A stretch of DNA of 64,000 nt from Acanthornis magna (lineage: Eukaryota > Chordata > Aves > Passeriformes > Acanthizidae), in contig JAWUZG010000036.1 of NCBI GenBank assembly GCA_036785705.1, positions 11,403,501-11,467,500 of the forward strand, given 5' to 3'. A program made the translations under genes and the position numbers. Below are positions 19,180-34,100 of the stretch, one piece after another. The notes under the pieces are model-generated. The model ran no database searches. It saw only the letters and a list, made by a program, of their open reading frames with translations, and had not been told where the DNA came from. How positions within the stretch are numbered: position 1 is the first letter of the stretch; each line of letters starts with the position of its first letter.

Positions 19180-22100
19180 GTAAGGGCGCGGAATGGGACT
19201 GAGGCAGCGGTATCGGGGGTGCTCTGGCGGCGTGGATGAGGGCTGTAGCGCTGCGCCCGGCTTCTGCCGGCTTGTTTGAGCTGCTGAACCGCTTCGGGAC
19301 CCAATGACTATAAGTGTCTGAAGGGTGGGTGCCAAGAGGATGCAGCCGGGCTCCTCTTGGTGGTGCCGAGCAATAGGACAAGAGGCAACAGGCAGAAACT
19401 GGTGGACGGCAGGTTTCACCTGACCACGAGGAAGAATTTCTTTAGTGCGTGGGTGTCTGTGCACTGGAACAGATTGCCCAGAGAGTTTGTGGAATTTCCT
19501 TCACTGGACATGCTTCGGCACCATCTGGAGTCAGTCTTGTGTCATGTGATCTAGGATCGCCGGACTTGAGCAGGGAGGTTGGACTAGGTGACCCCCTGTG
19601 GTCTCTTCCAACCAGATCCATTCTGTGATTCTGTGACCCGCTTTCCCAGGATCCCTGGCCCTAAAGCTGTAGCCAGCCCTGGCAGCGTGGCCGACTGGGG
19701 AGTATGGTGACCTGGTGGCCAGCTTATCTGGGAGCCGATTTGAAATTCCGTGGCATTTCTTGTGGGCGGAGTTCCCCGGGTTGTTCCCCAAGTGCAATAG
19801 GATCACAGCTACCCTGAGGATACATGTTTTCTTTCCTGGGAATACATAAATAAATGAGGCTAATTTTAAATTTCTTGTCTGTTTATGTTACAGGAAGCGA
19901 TTGGAAGAAAAGCCTTCAGTACCAGCAGTAGTGAAGCCAAAAAGGGAAATTGAGGTTGATAGTACTGAAAATGTTGTTTTGGGAAAAAAGCCAAAATTGG
20001 AAGATGTTTTATCAGAAGATGTTAAGTAAGTGCTCAGCATAATGTATCCTAGGAAGCCACACTGGGTAGCCATGTGCTAGTTGGGAAGAGTTGCTATGAA
20101 GTAGTTTTGCAGTGTTTTCATGTAAAGATGAATTTGCACAAGTTTAATTTTCCATTATCTGTTTATGAGAGAATGTGCTGATAGTGCAGCCTGAGCAGCA
20201 ATGAATACTGGATGTGTTTAAAATAATACTGGGTCTTGCATGTAATTTTTCTGAAGTTCAATGTCAGATTTTCTGTGAGAAGCTTGTGAGAAGACTTCTC
20301 AAAACACTGTGAATAAAGGGTAACTGTATAGAAGCAAAACGGAACCAGAGGCAACATTTTAAGTCATTTTCTGTGTTAGTGGTACCAATAGAATGCATAT
20401 TTGGCTGTAGTAGCTTACTAAGTATGTTAAAATCATTAGAAATAAACAGTTTCATGCGTTGAGATGCTAGTCCCTTCTTGTGGCCATGGGAGAAGGAATG
20501 GGTAAAGAGGGGCTTTGTCCTCAGGAAGCTGTTTGGGATGCTTCAAGCTGTTCTTTTAATCACAGAACTTCACAGGAACAAATGTGACCCAAGTGCTGTT
20601 TCGTGGTGCAAATTCTGAGTCAGTAGCTAAACTAGATTTATATGGTAGCAAAAATTTAATCTCCAGATACTCGTGTCCTGGTAGTAAGCTCTGCTGCCTG
20701 TTCATGCCAAGACTGTGCATCTTTTTTTTTTAAACGTTGTAGTTAAAGTAGAGGAGAAATTCAACATGTTAACATTTATAAGTAAACATGATTTTTGAAT
20801 ACTTCTTGGCAATCCTAACTCATATTTTTTTTAGTCTGACAGACCTGATGCCTCAAGTAAAGGTGCAGTCTGTGGAAACTGTTGAAGGTTGTACACATGA
20901 GGTGAGTGCAGTGAAAATGCACGTGAAAAATACAGGGCTGTTTAATCTAATGGTGTGTTTTATTGCAAATATAATGGTTTTCTTTATTCTGCTTGTAATT
21001 ATTGTATCACAGAATCACAGATTTCTTTTAGGTTGGAAAAGGCCTTTGACATCATTCAGTCCAACCATTAATCTAGCACTGCCAAATCCTCCATTAAACC
21101 TTGTCCCCAAGTGCCACATTTACACATCTCTTAAATAGCTTCAGGCATGATAACTCAGCCACTCTCCTGGACAGTTGGGTCCAGTGCTTGACAGCTCTTT
21201 TCTAATGTCCAGTCTCCCCATTCAGAGTTTGAGGTAATTTCATATTGTCCTTTTGCTTGTTACCTCAGAGAAAAACTGACCCCCCACCTGGGGTTGCCTG
21301 CAGTGCTCAGTGGTGTTTTTGTGACTCAGGGGCAGGACCTGGTGCCTGACCTTGTTGAACTTCACACCATTGGTCTTTGCCCATTGATCCAGCCTCTCCT
21401 AATCCCTCTGCAGAGCCTTCCTGCCCCCCCTGAAGATAACAGTATTTCATACTGTGTTTAAAGTTGTGCAGAGTTTGGAGCCTGTATCTGACACTGAGCA
21501 TGCACAAAATGTACTTGAAAAATTAGTAGGATATCTTACCAGAAGGAGTTTCAATCATACTTAAAATAAAATGATTGTGAAAGACTCGATGTTAGTAGGT
21601 TTCCATATTTGTAAGATACCAAGAACATTTTGAGCACTGCTGTTGAGAAGAAAAACCTACTGGTTGGTAAAATAGGTTTGTGTTTGCTGTAGTAGGTAGT
21701 GTGATCTGTGCATGGAAGTGTTCTGTTATTCTGGTTCAAGAATTAAAGACTTCCTTGTAAAGCTGATTACTGTTGAAAATTATATTGTGGTAAAAATGAA
21801 AAATTAGATTTTTATGTGTGCAAAGTAATGAGAACTATTTTCAAATTGTGTTCATAAACGTAAATACAAGTTTGAATATGAAAAATACAAACGATTAATG
21901 CTGGGATTTTAGAATTATGCTACATGCTACCTTCATATATGACTATCAGAAAGAGTTTGTGTAAGAATCAAATACACAAATTATAGCTTACTGGTACTGT
22001 TACGGTCTTTTTCTCTTTTGTGCTGTTTTCCAGAACTAGCTCAAGTTAATTAGAGTTGCATTCAATGGCTCTGTCTCATCAGACTTCTGTAATGAAGGAA

Positions 22101-25100
22101 CTATATATACAGTTGCTGATAAGGGTTCTAAAATCTGTGTATCTGTACAGTTTTTGTTACTTTGAGATGTCTGGTAGAGGTTTGCCATCACTTAGTAACT
22201 GAAGAGAGCTTTAGTATTTAAAATTAATAAATGTTAGATATTGGTCAGGAGTGGGAATGTTACCAGTATAAACACAATGTACTTGGAAATGGAATGTTAT
22301 CTATGTGAGCTCAGTAATTGCTTCAAACATCCACTGGCCAGTAGACATGATTGTGTCTTGGCGTGAAAAGCTAATGTTCCAAGGTGGATGAAGCAGTAAT
22401 AACTCATGCAAGACAGTAGGGATATCAGAGAAATGAGAGAAGGAGTGTTGTTGGGGCAGAAGAATAGAGAGATTGATTGAAAAACTCGAGAGGAGGGAAT
22501 GAACCCTTGACACATGAGCTTGTAGAAACAGGATAATAGAAATTCAATTAGTTTTGACATACTTCACATTGCCAGAAATGTCACTGCTGTGAACACAGAA
22601 ATGTGCAACTGTGTTTATTTTAAATGTATTTTATAGGTTGCTCTTCCAACAAATGAAGAGTTCACAGGTCTGAAGCCAAGGACTGGAAAAGCTGCAAAAG
22701 TATGTGGTAGATTCCATTTCTTTTTGTTTTTGTACATGTTTTACATAGTAGGTGAGAGTAGAGAGGAAAAATATGTGCTTTATCAGTCAGGCCTGTCAAA
22801 GAGGACCTGTTGTAAATAAGATTGATGTTTCAATGTTTAAAATTTGGTAGAGAAAATTATGTGGTTGAATGAGGTGGATGAGCTGTTATGATGTCTGTTC
22901 TTTCTATGATGTCAGGCAATGGCAGTGTTCTAGTTTCTCTTTCTAGACAATAAATAAGAGAAAATTCTGTCATCAGGGCAAGATTTTAATTTGCTGTGAC
23001 AGTAAGACATAAGCAAAGGTCTTGGGTGTGGCATGAGGTAAAAATACTTAAATATAAGGTTATTGCATAATACTGGATTAAGACCAGTGGAAATTACAAG
23101 TAGCTTCAGGATTTAATTTCTGCCTCTATTTTACACACTACGTCAGTCAGAAAATTAATTAGATATAAGTCTGTCTTAAAATTCTCTAATGTTTTTGCTT
23201 TTTCTCTTTCTAGGAATATCCATTTATTCTTGATGCCTTCCAAAGGGAAGCTATTCTTTGTGTAGATAATAACCAGTCTGTGTTAGTCTCCGCTCATACA
23301 TCAGCTGGTAAAACTGTTTGTGCTGAGTAAGTACTTTTCGAACAGGCTCTAATGAAAGAGGAGTGTGATGTCTGTTCTGTTGCTTTCTTGAATCATCAGC
23401 AGTTGTTGTGTTCCAATTTCTTGATACAACGTTCAGTCTATCGGTGTTAGAATTGAATTGGCTAGTCTTGAATATAATAATTACATCTTTCATCATTTCG
23501 TGTGTAGTGAAAAGCTTAGTTTGTGTTTAACTTCTGTTTTTTAAACTGTTAAGGCATATAGATTGAAATGGAAGTTTCTTCAATACAGATTTGTGTAAAT
23601 CTAGAAAAAATACCTTTGTTTTCTAGCTCCTGGCTAGAACTAATAATGACTTTCTTGGGTGTTTTTTTTTCCTTTGTCAGAAGCACTGCTTTGATTTAGC
23701 CATCAAGTTAATGCTTATTGGGCAAGAAATTTTTTAAAGGTAGTGTGTATTTTCTGTCAGGGTTTGGTTCAGAGAGTGAAATGGCTTTGCTGACCTGAAG
23801 TGAAAGGGATGTGTATGTGAAGATATATTAGAGTATGTTTTCTAGTAATAATAGTTTGTTGTGAGACAGTGACAGTTTTTGAATTAAACTACATGTACTC
23901 TGGTGTCCATAAAAATCAACTAACTTGGTGTTCAAAGATTTCTCACTCTCCAAAGATGCATATGTAGTTGACTTAAGGTTGCACTGAACTTAATAATGCA
24001 GTTATGAAATGCTAGATGTATTAGAGCGTGGGTTCAAATGCTGTGTATTGTTCTCTTGGTGTTCTGAATTGCACAGTTTATTTTGTTTTTAAGCAAAGTA
24101 ATATGCTCTGAATGTCTTGCTGACAGCTGTTAATATGGACACTGTTCGAATACAGGTATGCAATTGCCCTGGCTTTGAGGGAAAAGCAGCGTGTGATATT
24201 TACAAGTCCAATTAAAGCTTTGAGTAATCAGAAGTACCGTGAGATGTATGAAGAATTTCAGGATGTTGGTTTGATGACTGGGGATGTCACCATTAATCCT
24301 ACAGCTTCTTGTTTGGTAATGACAACTGAGGTAAGATCAGACATTAATTCTTGATCTGTATGTTTTCTTCTAACCTTTTTAGATTGGGAAGGTCTAATTT
24401 GAAAAGATTAAAGTTGCCCAGTTAGAGTAGAAAATGTTCTAAAGTTCATTATGATTCATTTGGATGTTACAACTTCTGGTTATTTAAAAAGTTAGGTAAA
24501 TCTCTGAATTCATGCTTTTGAACTGTAAGTCAGAAACCTTTTGATTCTAATGTGGAGAAAGTCAGAACTTAATTTCCTGAGTGCTCAAGACGCTGAGTAT
24601 TCTGTAGATGTGAAATGCTGAAAGTCAGATTTACTGAATCCTGCAGTTAGTATTTTGCTCTAGAAAGGCAAAACGGGGAGAGGAAAATCCTGTGAGTGTT
24701 TCACAGTAGGTGCTCTAGCAGGAGCATGCAGGAATATGCAGCTTTTCACCTTTGGTAACAAAGTCCTGTTTACAAAGTTTTGTCAAATTTCTGTTGCAGA
24801 AATGCAGACATCAGTTGGAATTTTCCTCTTTTTGCCTTTACCTCAAAGGAACAGGCAAAATTTTGTTAGGGGAAGATTAGAGAGGCAGGATGATTTGATT
24901 TGTGACAAAAGATTTACTCTTAATCACAGGGAGGTTACGTATTAGGATAAGGAAAGAAGAAGGCTTGGCCGAAGTAGCTACATAGATTTTTAACAATTAC
25001 TTGCCATGTAGAAACTTGGAGAAATACCTTGTATTATTCTCTCATATTACTTCTGGGAAACTGGTTTTTCTCATGTAATGAGATTTGTTAGATTGCACGA

Positions 25101-28100
25101 GCTTGGAAAGCATCTCACAACCTATCTTTAAATGCTTTTATGTTTTGTGCAAAATACGATTTCCTATATCCGTGTAAATGTGAACCAAAAATCCTGGCAG
25201 TTTCTTACTGATGTCCGTGAAACATGACTGTTGTTATTTCATGTGAAGGCACTCAACTTTTACTTCTTTTCCTAGATTTTGAGAAGTATGCTTTACAGAG
25301 GTTCTGAGGTGATGCGAGAAGTTGCATGGGTTATTTTTGATGAAATCCACTACATGAGAGATACAGGTACCCTATATATACGATTTTTCTTTTCTAATCT
25401 TTTTTTTTTAATGGAAAGAAAGAATTTCCTTTCCTTTGAAGAATTAAGTCTTATTTTCTCTTTTAAAATCAGTCATCTTTGTGTATAAATCATTCCGAAT
25501 TTGTTTCCTACTGAATTTATATAATTGTGTGTTGTAGTTTGCATTTTCTTGGCCGAAGCAAAAACAACTTTGAGGGCGTTTGATTTACCCAACTTGACTA
25601 GGGGGCCTTGTTTTAGTTTTTGTCATATTTTGTTTTTAGTCATGCTGTTCTTTGGCTTCAGAGATGAAGAACATGCTTTGATCGCCTAAATTTCCCTTAT
25701 GCCTTTCCGTTTTTAGAACGTGGTGTGGTTTGGGAAGAGACAATTATTTTGCTTCCGGATAACGTACATTATGTGTTCCTTTCTGCAACTATTCCAAATG
25801 CCCGTCAGTTTGCTGAATGGATCTGCCATCTTCACAAACAGGTTATATTTCTGATATGCTGTACTTCATCCTTGTTTTCTTGTGTCATAATACTGTCTGG
25901 TTGATAACTGGACCTCTGAGTATCTTATTAGTCATTTTATTGCTTATAGCTGATATCGATTACTCCTGGGTTCTCTGGCTGTATTCTTACTTTTGCAGGT
26001 ATACTGGCTGTTGTTTCATGTTACATGGCAATATTAGAGCTGTTTCTAAATGTTTATTTTCCACAATTGATGGGCACCTGCCTGGTTTCAGCAAACATTC
26101 TGAATTTTGAAACATGGTGAACATACCATGATTTTCTGAGGGCTGATAAGAGGTTATTGGGAGAATTTGGTTGAGGAGCTCTGTAAAAAAGGCCAGGTAG
26201 AAATTAAAAATTAATCTTGCATCCGTGGGAAATACTGTATATGCCTGCAAGCAAAGTGAGAAAAGTGTATTTTAAGAAATCTATCCTGTCCTATAACCTT
26301 TAGGGTTTAAGTTTTATTCTGTTTTATCTAAGACATGCTTTTATAGCAAAGAATTTATGAATTAGCACTGGGGGATTTAATATCAGTAAGAAGTTGGTCC
26401 AATTATAAAAATATGCTGGCGATTGATTCTTATATTGTTTGTGATGAAGGGAATATAATATAAAAGACGTCTGTTTAAACCTTGACTTTGTTTTGCAGAA
26501 CATTAAGATTGTGGGGTTTTTAAAAACAGATTTATGTAATATTTAATGTTTTAAAGGAAATATTTTGTTTCTGTTTTTCCCTAAACAAGCTTCCGTGATG
26601 CATCAAAGCCTTAAATGCTCATAAAAGTCTATTGTGAGCCTTTTTTAGGTGTTTTAGAAATACTTCAGGCTTTTTTTTACAAAATATAGATTAACAGGTT
26701 TTCCTGTAATTATAGAAGGTGTTAATATTTTAAGTCTGTCTCAAAATGCATAAAGAAATACTAATCTTTACTTTTTGTGTTCATGAGAAAGAATTTTTGT
26801 AGCCAGCTTGTGTTCTAAAATATTTGCAAACTTTCATTTTCTTAAGGTATGTCATTAATACAAAATCTGTAATCAGGAAAGAAAATTTTTTATCTTACTT
26901 TCGGAAAGCCTTACTTTCTGGCCTTCAGACAGTTGTGTTTTACTAGTACTGTATTGGATTTTCCATCAAGCAAGTGATACTACAATGCAGTTATAAAATG
27001 TTCATGTGAATTCTTTCTGTATAGCCTTGCCATGTGATTTACACCGACTATCGACCCACTCCACTGCAGCATTATATCTTTCCAGCAGGAGGAGATGGAC
27101 TCCATCTGGTTGTTGATGAAAATGTAAGGAATGCTCAGTTTATTTGAAAGGTTGTTTTCCTCACTTAACAGTCAAAAGTTTGAGCTCTTGTAAAATTTGG
27201 ATAGGCTTTATAAAGGATGTTTTTGTTAAAATTAAGTACAAGTGAGTAACGGTGATCTCTGAATTGCTTTTAGGTTTTTGGAGTCTTATACAAGAAATAG
27301 GTTTTATTATCTAATGTCATGCAATCAGCTGAGTAATACTTCCCTGAGATGTCTTAAGTGCCCACATCCTTGCTTGTTTTCTAAAGTGCATGCTTTCTGT
27401 AAATCTGGAAAGTAGTTGATATTCCTTGTACTGTTTTCCCATTCAGAAAAACCCATAGTGGGAGTTGTAAGTGGGAACCCATTAAGTTTGACCTTAGTTG
27501 AGGGGGCAAAATATTTTTGTTTCTTTTGGTGCTTTTTAACTTAACTCGTTTAAAATTTATCATTAGCTTGCTCAGCAGTAGCTAATCCCATAAATAGTGG
27601 TTCTGCACTTGAGGGTAGGTCTTCATTGGGCAGTGCAGTTTAATGTGGACATTCCTAAAAGTCAGTTTTGGTATTCAGCAGGTCTGGCATGGTGGATAGT
27701 GTAGTGCATCGACCTATGGGCAGTAACTTCAGAGCCACACAAATGTAATTCTGAGCGGTGATGCTGCCCTAGTGAACTCTTGCCAGCTTTTGCATTGTTT
27801 ATGTCCTCCTTCTTGTGTATATATGGGGTAATGGCACTGGCTTGTGTAAAGCAGTAAGTATTTTTAAGTGGGCTGTGTAAATAACTACTTACAAAGGTGT
27901 TTTTTTACATCTAGGGAGATTTCAGAGAAGATAATTTTAATACAGCAATGCAAGTGCTTAGAGATGCAGGAGACTTAGCAAAAGGGGATCAGAAAGGCAG
28001 GAAAGGAGGGACAAAAGGTGAGTTTGACCCCATTCTGAGGTAATTTTTTGTATAAATTTTTTTCAAAGTTCTCTGGAAGTTGTGCTTATACCTTGATTAC

Positions 28101-31100
28101 TCCATAAGATAGCTTTTTTGTTAAAACTTCATTGAATTAATGCAATCTCTCTGCAGGTCCTTCAAATGTTTTTAAGATTGTGAAGATGATAATGGAAAGG
28201 AATTTCCAACCTGTGATTATTTTTAGCTTCAGCAAGAAAGACTGTGAAGCCTATGCACTTCAGATGACAAAGTTAGATTTCAATACAGGTACGGATAAAT
28301 CAGACAGAATTCTATTCACTGGTGTAGTTTGATGTGAAATATTACTTTCCTGTGGAATATTTTGTGTAAAAACAAAAGAAAAATATTGCTTTTTCCATTT
28401 TCTATGCTGTACCTCAGGCTGATTTCAGTCGAAGCTGTTGGTGCACAGAGTACTTGGTCATCACAATGTTGAGCTGTTCATCCACTTTAAACTCTATTTC
28501 TTGCTCCAGTATGCTGTTTGTTGTAATAATAACACAAGAGTTCCTAGAAAATTCTGTCTATAAAGGGAAAAGACTGATCATTACAAAAGTATTTCCCAAA
28601 ATTTTCATGTTATGTCCATTAGAAAAATAGTATGCCCTGAAAATCCAAACAAGTGTATAACAAACCACTAGACTGTTCTTTCTCAACAATGCAGTCCAGT
28701 TCTATTTTTTGCCTTCTTCCTCCTTCTCCTCAAAGTAAAAACCAGAAAGTAAACAGGATTTTTTTCATCTTGGACTAAGACCAAGCTTTGCAAATAAATT
28801 TAAGCTCATTGCTTCTTGGAAATCTAATGAGTTGTTTTTTTTTTTTAAAGTGATTTGTTGTAAATAAATGTATTGTTACACATTTGCGAACTAGTCAGGG
28901 TTCTTGCTTGCTTAGTTGCTCCAACCTGCACATTCTGGTTCAGTGTTGCAGAATAATGCAGGTGTTTCTGTCAGAAAATTTAAAGATACATGTAAATGCA
29001 GAAATGCATTTTCATGTTTTGTTCAGATTGTGTATTGATATTCATACTACTTATTAGAAAGGGTATAAACTTTGAGAGTTGTCGGGGAAGAGCCTCTATG
29101 TCCATACAGACAGGGACTAGTGGATGAAAGAGGAACAAAAGAGGTTTGTGAAATAGACAGGGAGTACATAAAACTGATAAATCCCAAGCTTGGAAGTGGC
29201 TGAAGTTTGGACTTTTCTGAAAGATTCTGTTTTTCCTGATCATCTGCTTCTATTTACTGTTTGGCTCCTCCAGGCTTATTGAAGTCTTGATTGTCTGACC
29301 CAGTGTGGGTGGCTTTGTGTAGACTTCACAGTATTCCACTCAATTTTTGTTGTAAACTTCTGTAAATACTAGAATGTGGTATCACTTTATTTACATCTGG
29401 CATTAGCTTTGTGCATTTTGTAATATCTTAAAAATTGCCTTCTTAGATGAAGAAAAAAAGATGGTCGAAGAAGTATTCAATAATGCAATTGATTGTCTCT
29501 CAGATGAAGACAAAAAGCTTCCTCAGGTGAGTGGAGATTGAAGAGGGTTCTTTTGAATAGAGTTGAATCGCTGCTGTCCCATTTTCTGCAAATTGTGAAT
29601 CTGTGAGTCTTTTGCAGAGGGTACAGAAATTATGAAACTGGATAATCTCATTAATCTCCCCAGGTTTTAGTATCTCTTGCATTGCTTCTTGTCATTATGA
29701 AATAGGTGGTTAGGATTCCTTCCAGTTGTGATTCTAGCAGATGACATATGTCAGAATTAACAGTGGTGTTCCTGCCCTGTGTTTTGTTTTTTCCAGTTAT
29801 GTTCTTAAGTAAACATAAGAGTTTATAAAGAGGTAGACCTGGGTTAAAACAGTCTGGAAATAGTTCAAGTGAGAGTGCAGTATGCACTTACCAGTTACTG
29901 ACTGCTGAGGCTTAAAAAAAGTTGCATCGATGCATCTGCAATCTAATTTATGGTATAATGACTAAGCACAGTGATGCTTTCCCATCTTTATAGTGGCCAA
30001 ATACAAGTTTTTAAGCATATTTTTTAAGAGTATTACAAGATTTAAGGGGTAGTTCTTGTACTTTAAGTTGGGAAATAGTGAATTACATGAACGCAGTGTT
30101 GAGACTTTCCATACAAGTTTTAGTGACAAATGCTAAAATTTGTTTTCTGGTCTTTTGTATGTTTCTTCCCAGGTTGAACATGTGCTTCCCCTTCTGAAAC
30201 GAGGAATTGGTATTCATCATGGTGGTTTGCTTCCTATCTTAAAAGAAACCATAGAAATTCTTTTCTCAGAGGGCCTAATAAAGGTATATTTCATGTCTAT
30301 CTGTAATGTGTTCTCTGTTGTGAATACGTGGCTGGTAATCCTGAAAATCCAAGAAGTACATCTTGGCTCAGGGTGTATGCTTGTGTTACAGTGGAGATCT
30401 GTACAATTGCAGCTGTAGTTTTAAGTGTTCTGGATTTTATTCAAAAGGATCTGAACTTACAGTGTCTGTCTTAAATATTTTCTTCAACTATTTTATATCA
30501 GTCTTTCTTCTCTGAATGACCGTGGACATTTACCAGACTGATTGGTGGTTGTTCTCATGACAAATAATCAGAAAAGTGTAACCCTAGATGAAAGTCGTGG
30601 TGGGTTTTTTGGATCTCTAATTCCTATTTTCTTCGTGCACACTTGAATATTGACATTAATTATTTTTATTGATTAATATCATTAGAGCTCCATTATGTTT
30701 TCTTTTGGAGTCTTTCACATGGTCCCATCAATCTAGTTTTCATGTTTTCCCAGGAAAAAAAAAGGGAAAAGGGAAAGAATCGTTTTGGTCCAGGTTCTAA
30801 GTATTGAATATGAATGTTTTCCCTGTATTGACTGCACAGATGCAGTAAAATCCAGAAAGGTTTTTGTGCAGCAATCTCTGACTATTTTCATGTTTGCTTG
30901 AGAACCTCTTTCTTTGCTTGCTTAACTCGAGTCTGTTTATTTAGGCCTTATTTGCGACAGAGACTTTCGCTATGGGAATTAACATGCCAGCCAGAACTGT
31001 GCTGTTTACAAGTGCTAGTAAATTTGATGGAAAAGATTTCCGATGGGTAAGTAAAAAATAGGTTTTGTAGAATAACTGAAGTATTTAAACCTTATTAGGA

Positions 31101-34100
31101 TTAAATTTACTCTTGACGACATGTTCACCTCAATATATTTTTTCTTTCAAAAACCTTTGTTGTCTAATCCAGTGATAGTTAATGTACAAATTCCTGAAGA
31201 CAAAGGTTCCTCAGATTATCCATGAGATTATTTAATTGATACCTCAAAAGGACATCAAACACAGGTTACCAGCAGACATTGGATTAGACTAAGACTTCTG
31301 CACAGCTTGTCCAAAACTGTGAGACTCAGATGTTTTATTGTGTGTCAGAGAACTGTAGAGAATGTATGGATTTCATATCCTATCATAATGATCACTAATT
31401 TTGACAGACCCAAGAAAAGAGATTATTTGCCTTAGGAGACTGTTGTTTTGTTGCAGCATAATTTTGTGCGTAATTATAAAATTTTCAACATTAAAACCAG
31501 ATATGTGGTTTACCTAAAATAATAATGACGTCTTGCAACTCATCACAGCAAATTTTTGCAAGAGCTTTATAGCCTCCTTCAGAGATGGGAAAATTGGGTG
31601 AACAGGACAAAGTGACTTGACCTATGCTTCATGAAGTAAACATTTCTTCAATCTTTATTTGGGCTGTTCAGTTTCACTCTTCATTCTGGTTGCACGTTGT
31701 TAAGATATATGCAAGAATACCTTTGATGTATCAGAAATGTGGAACTTTTGATATTATTTAGCACATTTTGCTTAAGTAGTTTTTGAGATCTGACTTAAAG
31801 TGAAACTTGGGGAGTTGTTGAGAATGAAATTTCACATATGACAAAACACATTGTTTTATACCTTGCTGAGACATAGATAACCAGTTATAGCTGCCTCTTG
31901 CCCTTGTCCCAGTTCTTTATAAACTCTTCCATTTCACAGCTAGGAGGCATAAAAATAGTCCTTTTGCAAGTGTCAGTATTTTGATTTTACTTTTGAATAA
32001 TTGGAATGAAATGATACATTATTTGAAGATGGTGAAGATGCATTATCGGTATGTTGAAGATACATTGTATCTTCACTGTGTTCAACAACCTTCCATTATA
32101 AAAAGACCTTAGTAAAATTGTTTTTGTGGTTACTAAAATGATCCACCATGATTTGGAGCTGTAGGAGCATTAGTTAACTTTTACTGCTGACTTACATTAT
32201 TCATAGTCATGGATTTATATCGTTACTTAGTGATAATTATGACTAATGAAGTTAATCTGTGCTAACTCTTCAATAACATAGATAACCCTTCTTGGCTAAT
32301 TTTTATACATTGTGGCCACTTACTGTGCAATGGTAATTAGTGCTTTATGTATTCTTGGTATTTTTTGATGTTTGTTAATATTCTCATTTTATCCTAGATA
32401 TCCTCAGGTGAATACATTCAAATGTCAGGTCGTGCAGGACGCCGAGGTATGGATGACCGAGGAATAGTAATTCTTATGGTGGATGAGAAAATGAGCCCAA
32501 CGATTGGCAAGCAGCTTTTGAAGGTAGGAGAGATGTTCTTTTGTTTCTATTCTCCCAGTAAGCTTATGCGTATTTGAATAATGTTACACGCAAAATTATT
32601 CACCTAGAACAAGAAGATCATGCAGGTAGAAGATGGCAACTCCTAAGAGTAGCTTTCAGTGAATTCACATAGGAATTTCTATTACAAAACAAAATTAGAA
32701 GACTAGTATCATCCTTACTTGTACAAAAGTATTATCATCCTTCTTTGTATAAAAGGGCTATCAGGCAGGACAAGTGGACTATATCTTGTTTTCTAGTGGT
32801 AGCACTACTGCTTTAGTATTCTGTTTGTTTTGTTTCTTGCTGATTGCAGTCAGTTTAAGGGTTTTGCCGAACTAGGAAAAGGTTTCACAACAGTTACTAA
32901 ATTCTTGGTTCCATGATGAAATAAAACTCTGTTAATGGATTGTCAATGTGATAGACAAGATGGACAAGGTCATGCAAAAATGAGGTACATGCAGTAAATA
33001 AGAAGAGTGAAATGGCTGTCAATGTGCTAAAATCAGCTGTGGAGAAATTGACAGTTCTTGCAGAAGATGTTGAGATTTGCAAATCAGGAGTTGAAAAAAC
33101 CACTTGTGGTTGAGATGGGCATTAAATTACAGGACGTCCCCAAACTAATGGGAGTTGTTACAGATTATTACACTGATACACCTTGCTTTATAATTTGAAT
33201 GTGAAATGCCACACTCATTACACTTCTGTTTAACTTCCATGGCAAAAATAACCGCAAAGAAATATAATAATCTATTGTGTGAGTTGCCTGTCTTAGGCAT
33301 TAATTAATTACATTAAATGTGCAAACATGTTAAAATTGAAAACTTGAGGGGTTACTTTGCGCTCTATTTGGGAGCTGTAACCCGAATATGGCAGTTCATT
33401 TGTGTTAAAACAGCACTTTGCACTTATTGCTAGGCTTAGTATAAATTGTGGGAATCATCTTAAGTCAGCATCAAGTTATGTTAACAAAGGGCATGTAGTT
33501 GTTGCAAAAAAAAAAAAAAATTCAGGCAAAATTAAGAGCAAGGGGAAGAATACTTACATGGCTGCTGCTAATTATGCAGATGTGGATTCTTTATTGTGTA
33601 TCTGTCAGTGCTACCTGTTAATTCATAATATATTAGATCTGTAAATATATAGACTACATATGTAGCTTCTATACACAACTTCTATACACAGGTTTATCTT
33701 AAAGTCAGAATTTCCATGAGTGCTGCCTTATGGCTAACTTACAAGAAACCAGTAAAGTAAGAAATTTCAGGAATATTAATGTATGGTAACATTAGGTTGT
33801 GAATTAGTTTCTTAATCTTGATTAGATTTGTGTTTTCTGAGTGGAGTATGCATATATATTTCTTTACGTGCATTATTAATGCATGTGTACATCTCTGAGA
33901 TGTACAAAGGCTATGTTTTTTAACTGGATTTTTATGAGTTTTTAAAACTGTTTGAGAACATAGATGCAATTTAGTGTCGTACTTATTTTTTAAAAGGTTT
34001 TATGCATATATACTTCCACAGCTGAAAAACAAAGAACAGGAGATACAAAGAGAAGCAAAAGATAGTCCTTATAAATAGTATTAATTTTGCGTATTAGTTA

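Larger units (their letters stand above)
18290..19280. promoter_or_regulatory. CpG island with bidirectional DHX29/MTREX promoter
   Basis: A strongly GC- and CpG-rich block set in AT-rich surroundings. It covers DHX29 exon 1, the 369-bp gap between the two divergent ATGs (18695-19063) and MTREX exon 1. No TATA box is apparent, as expected for housekeeping genes with dispersed initiation. The boundaries are approximate, judged by eye. Confidence 0.88.

Noticed and set aside
18250..19464. Several long overlapping frames in the CpG island
   Set aside because: GC-rich DNA lacks stop codons. Only the DHX29 and MTREX first exons have family similarity and matching splice sites.
32056..32074. 8-bp perfect inverted repeat with a 3-base loop
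   Set aside because: Short AT-rich hairpins are expected by chance in this much intron, and nothing around it supports a function.
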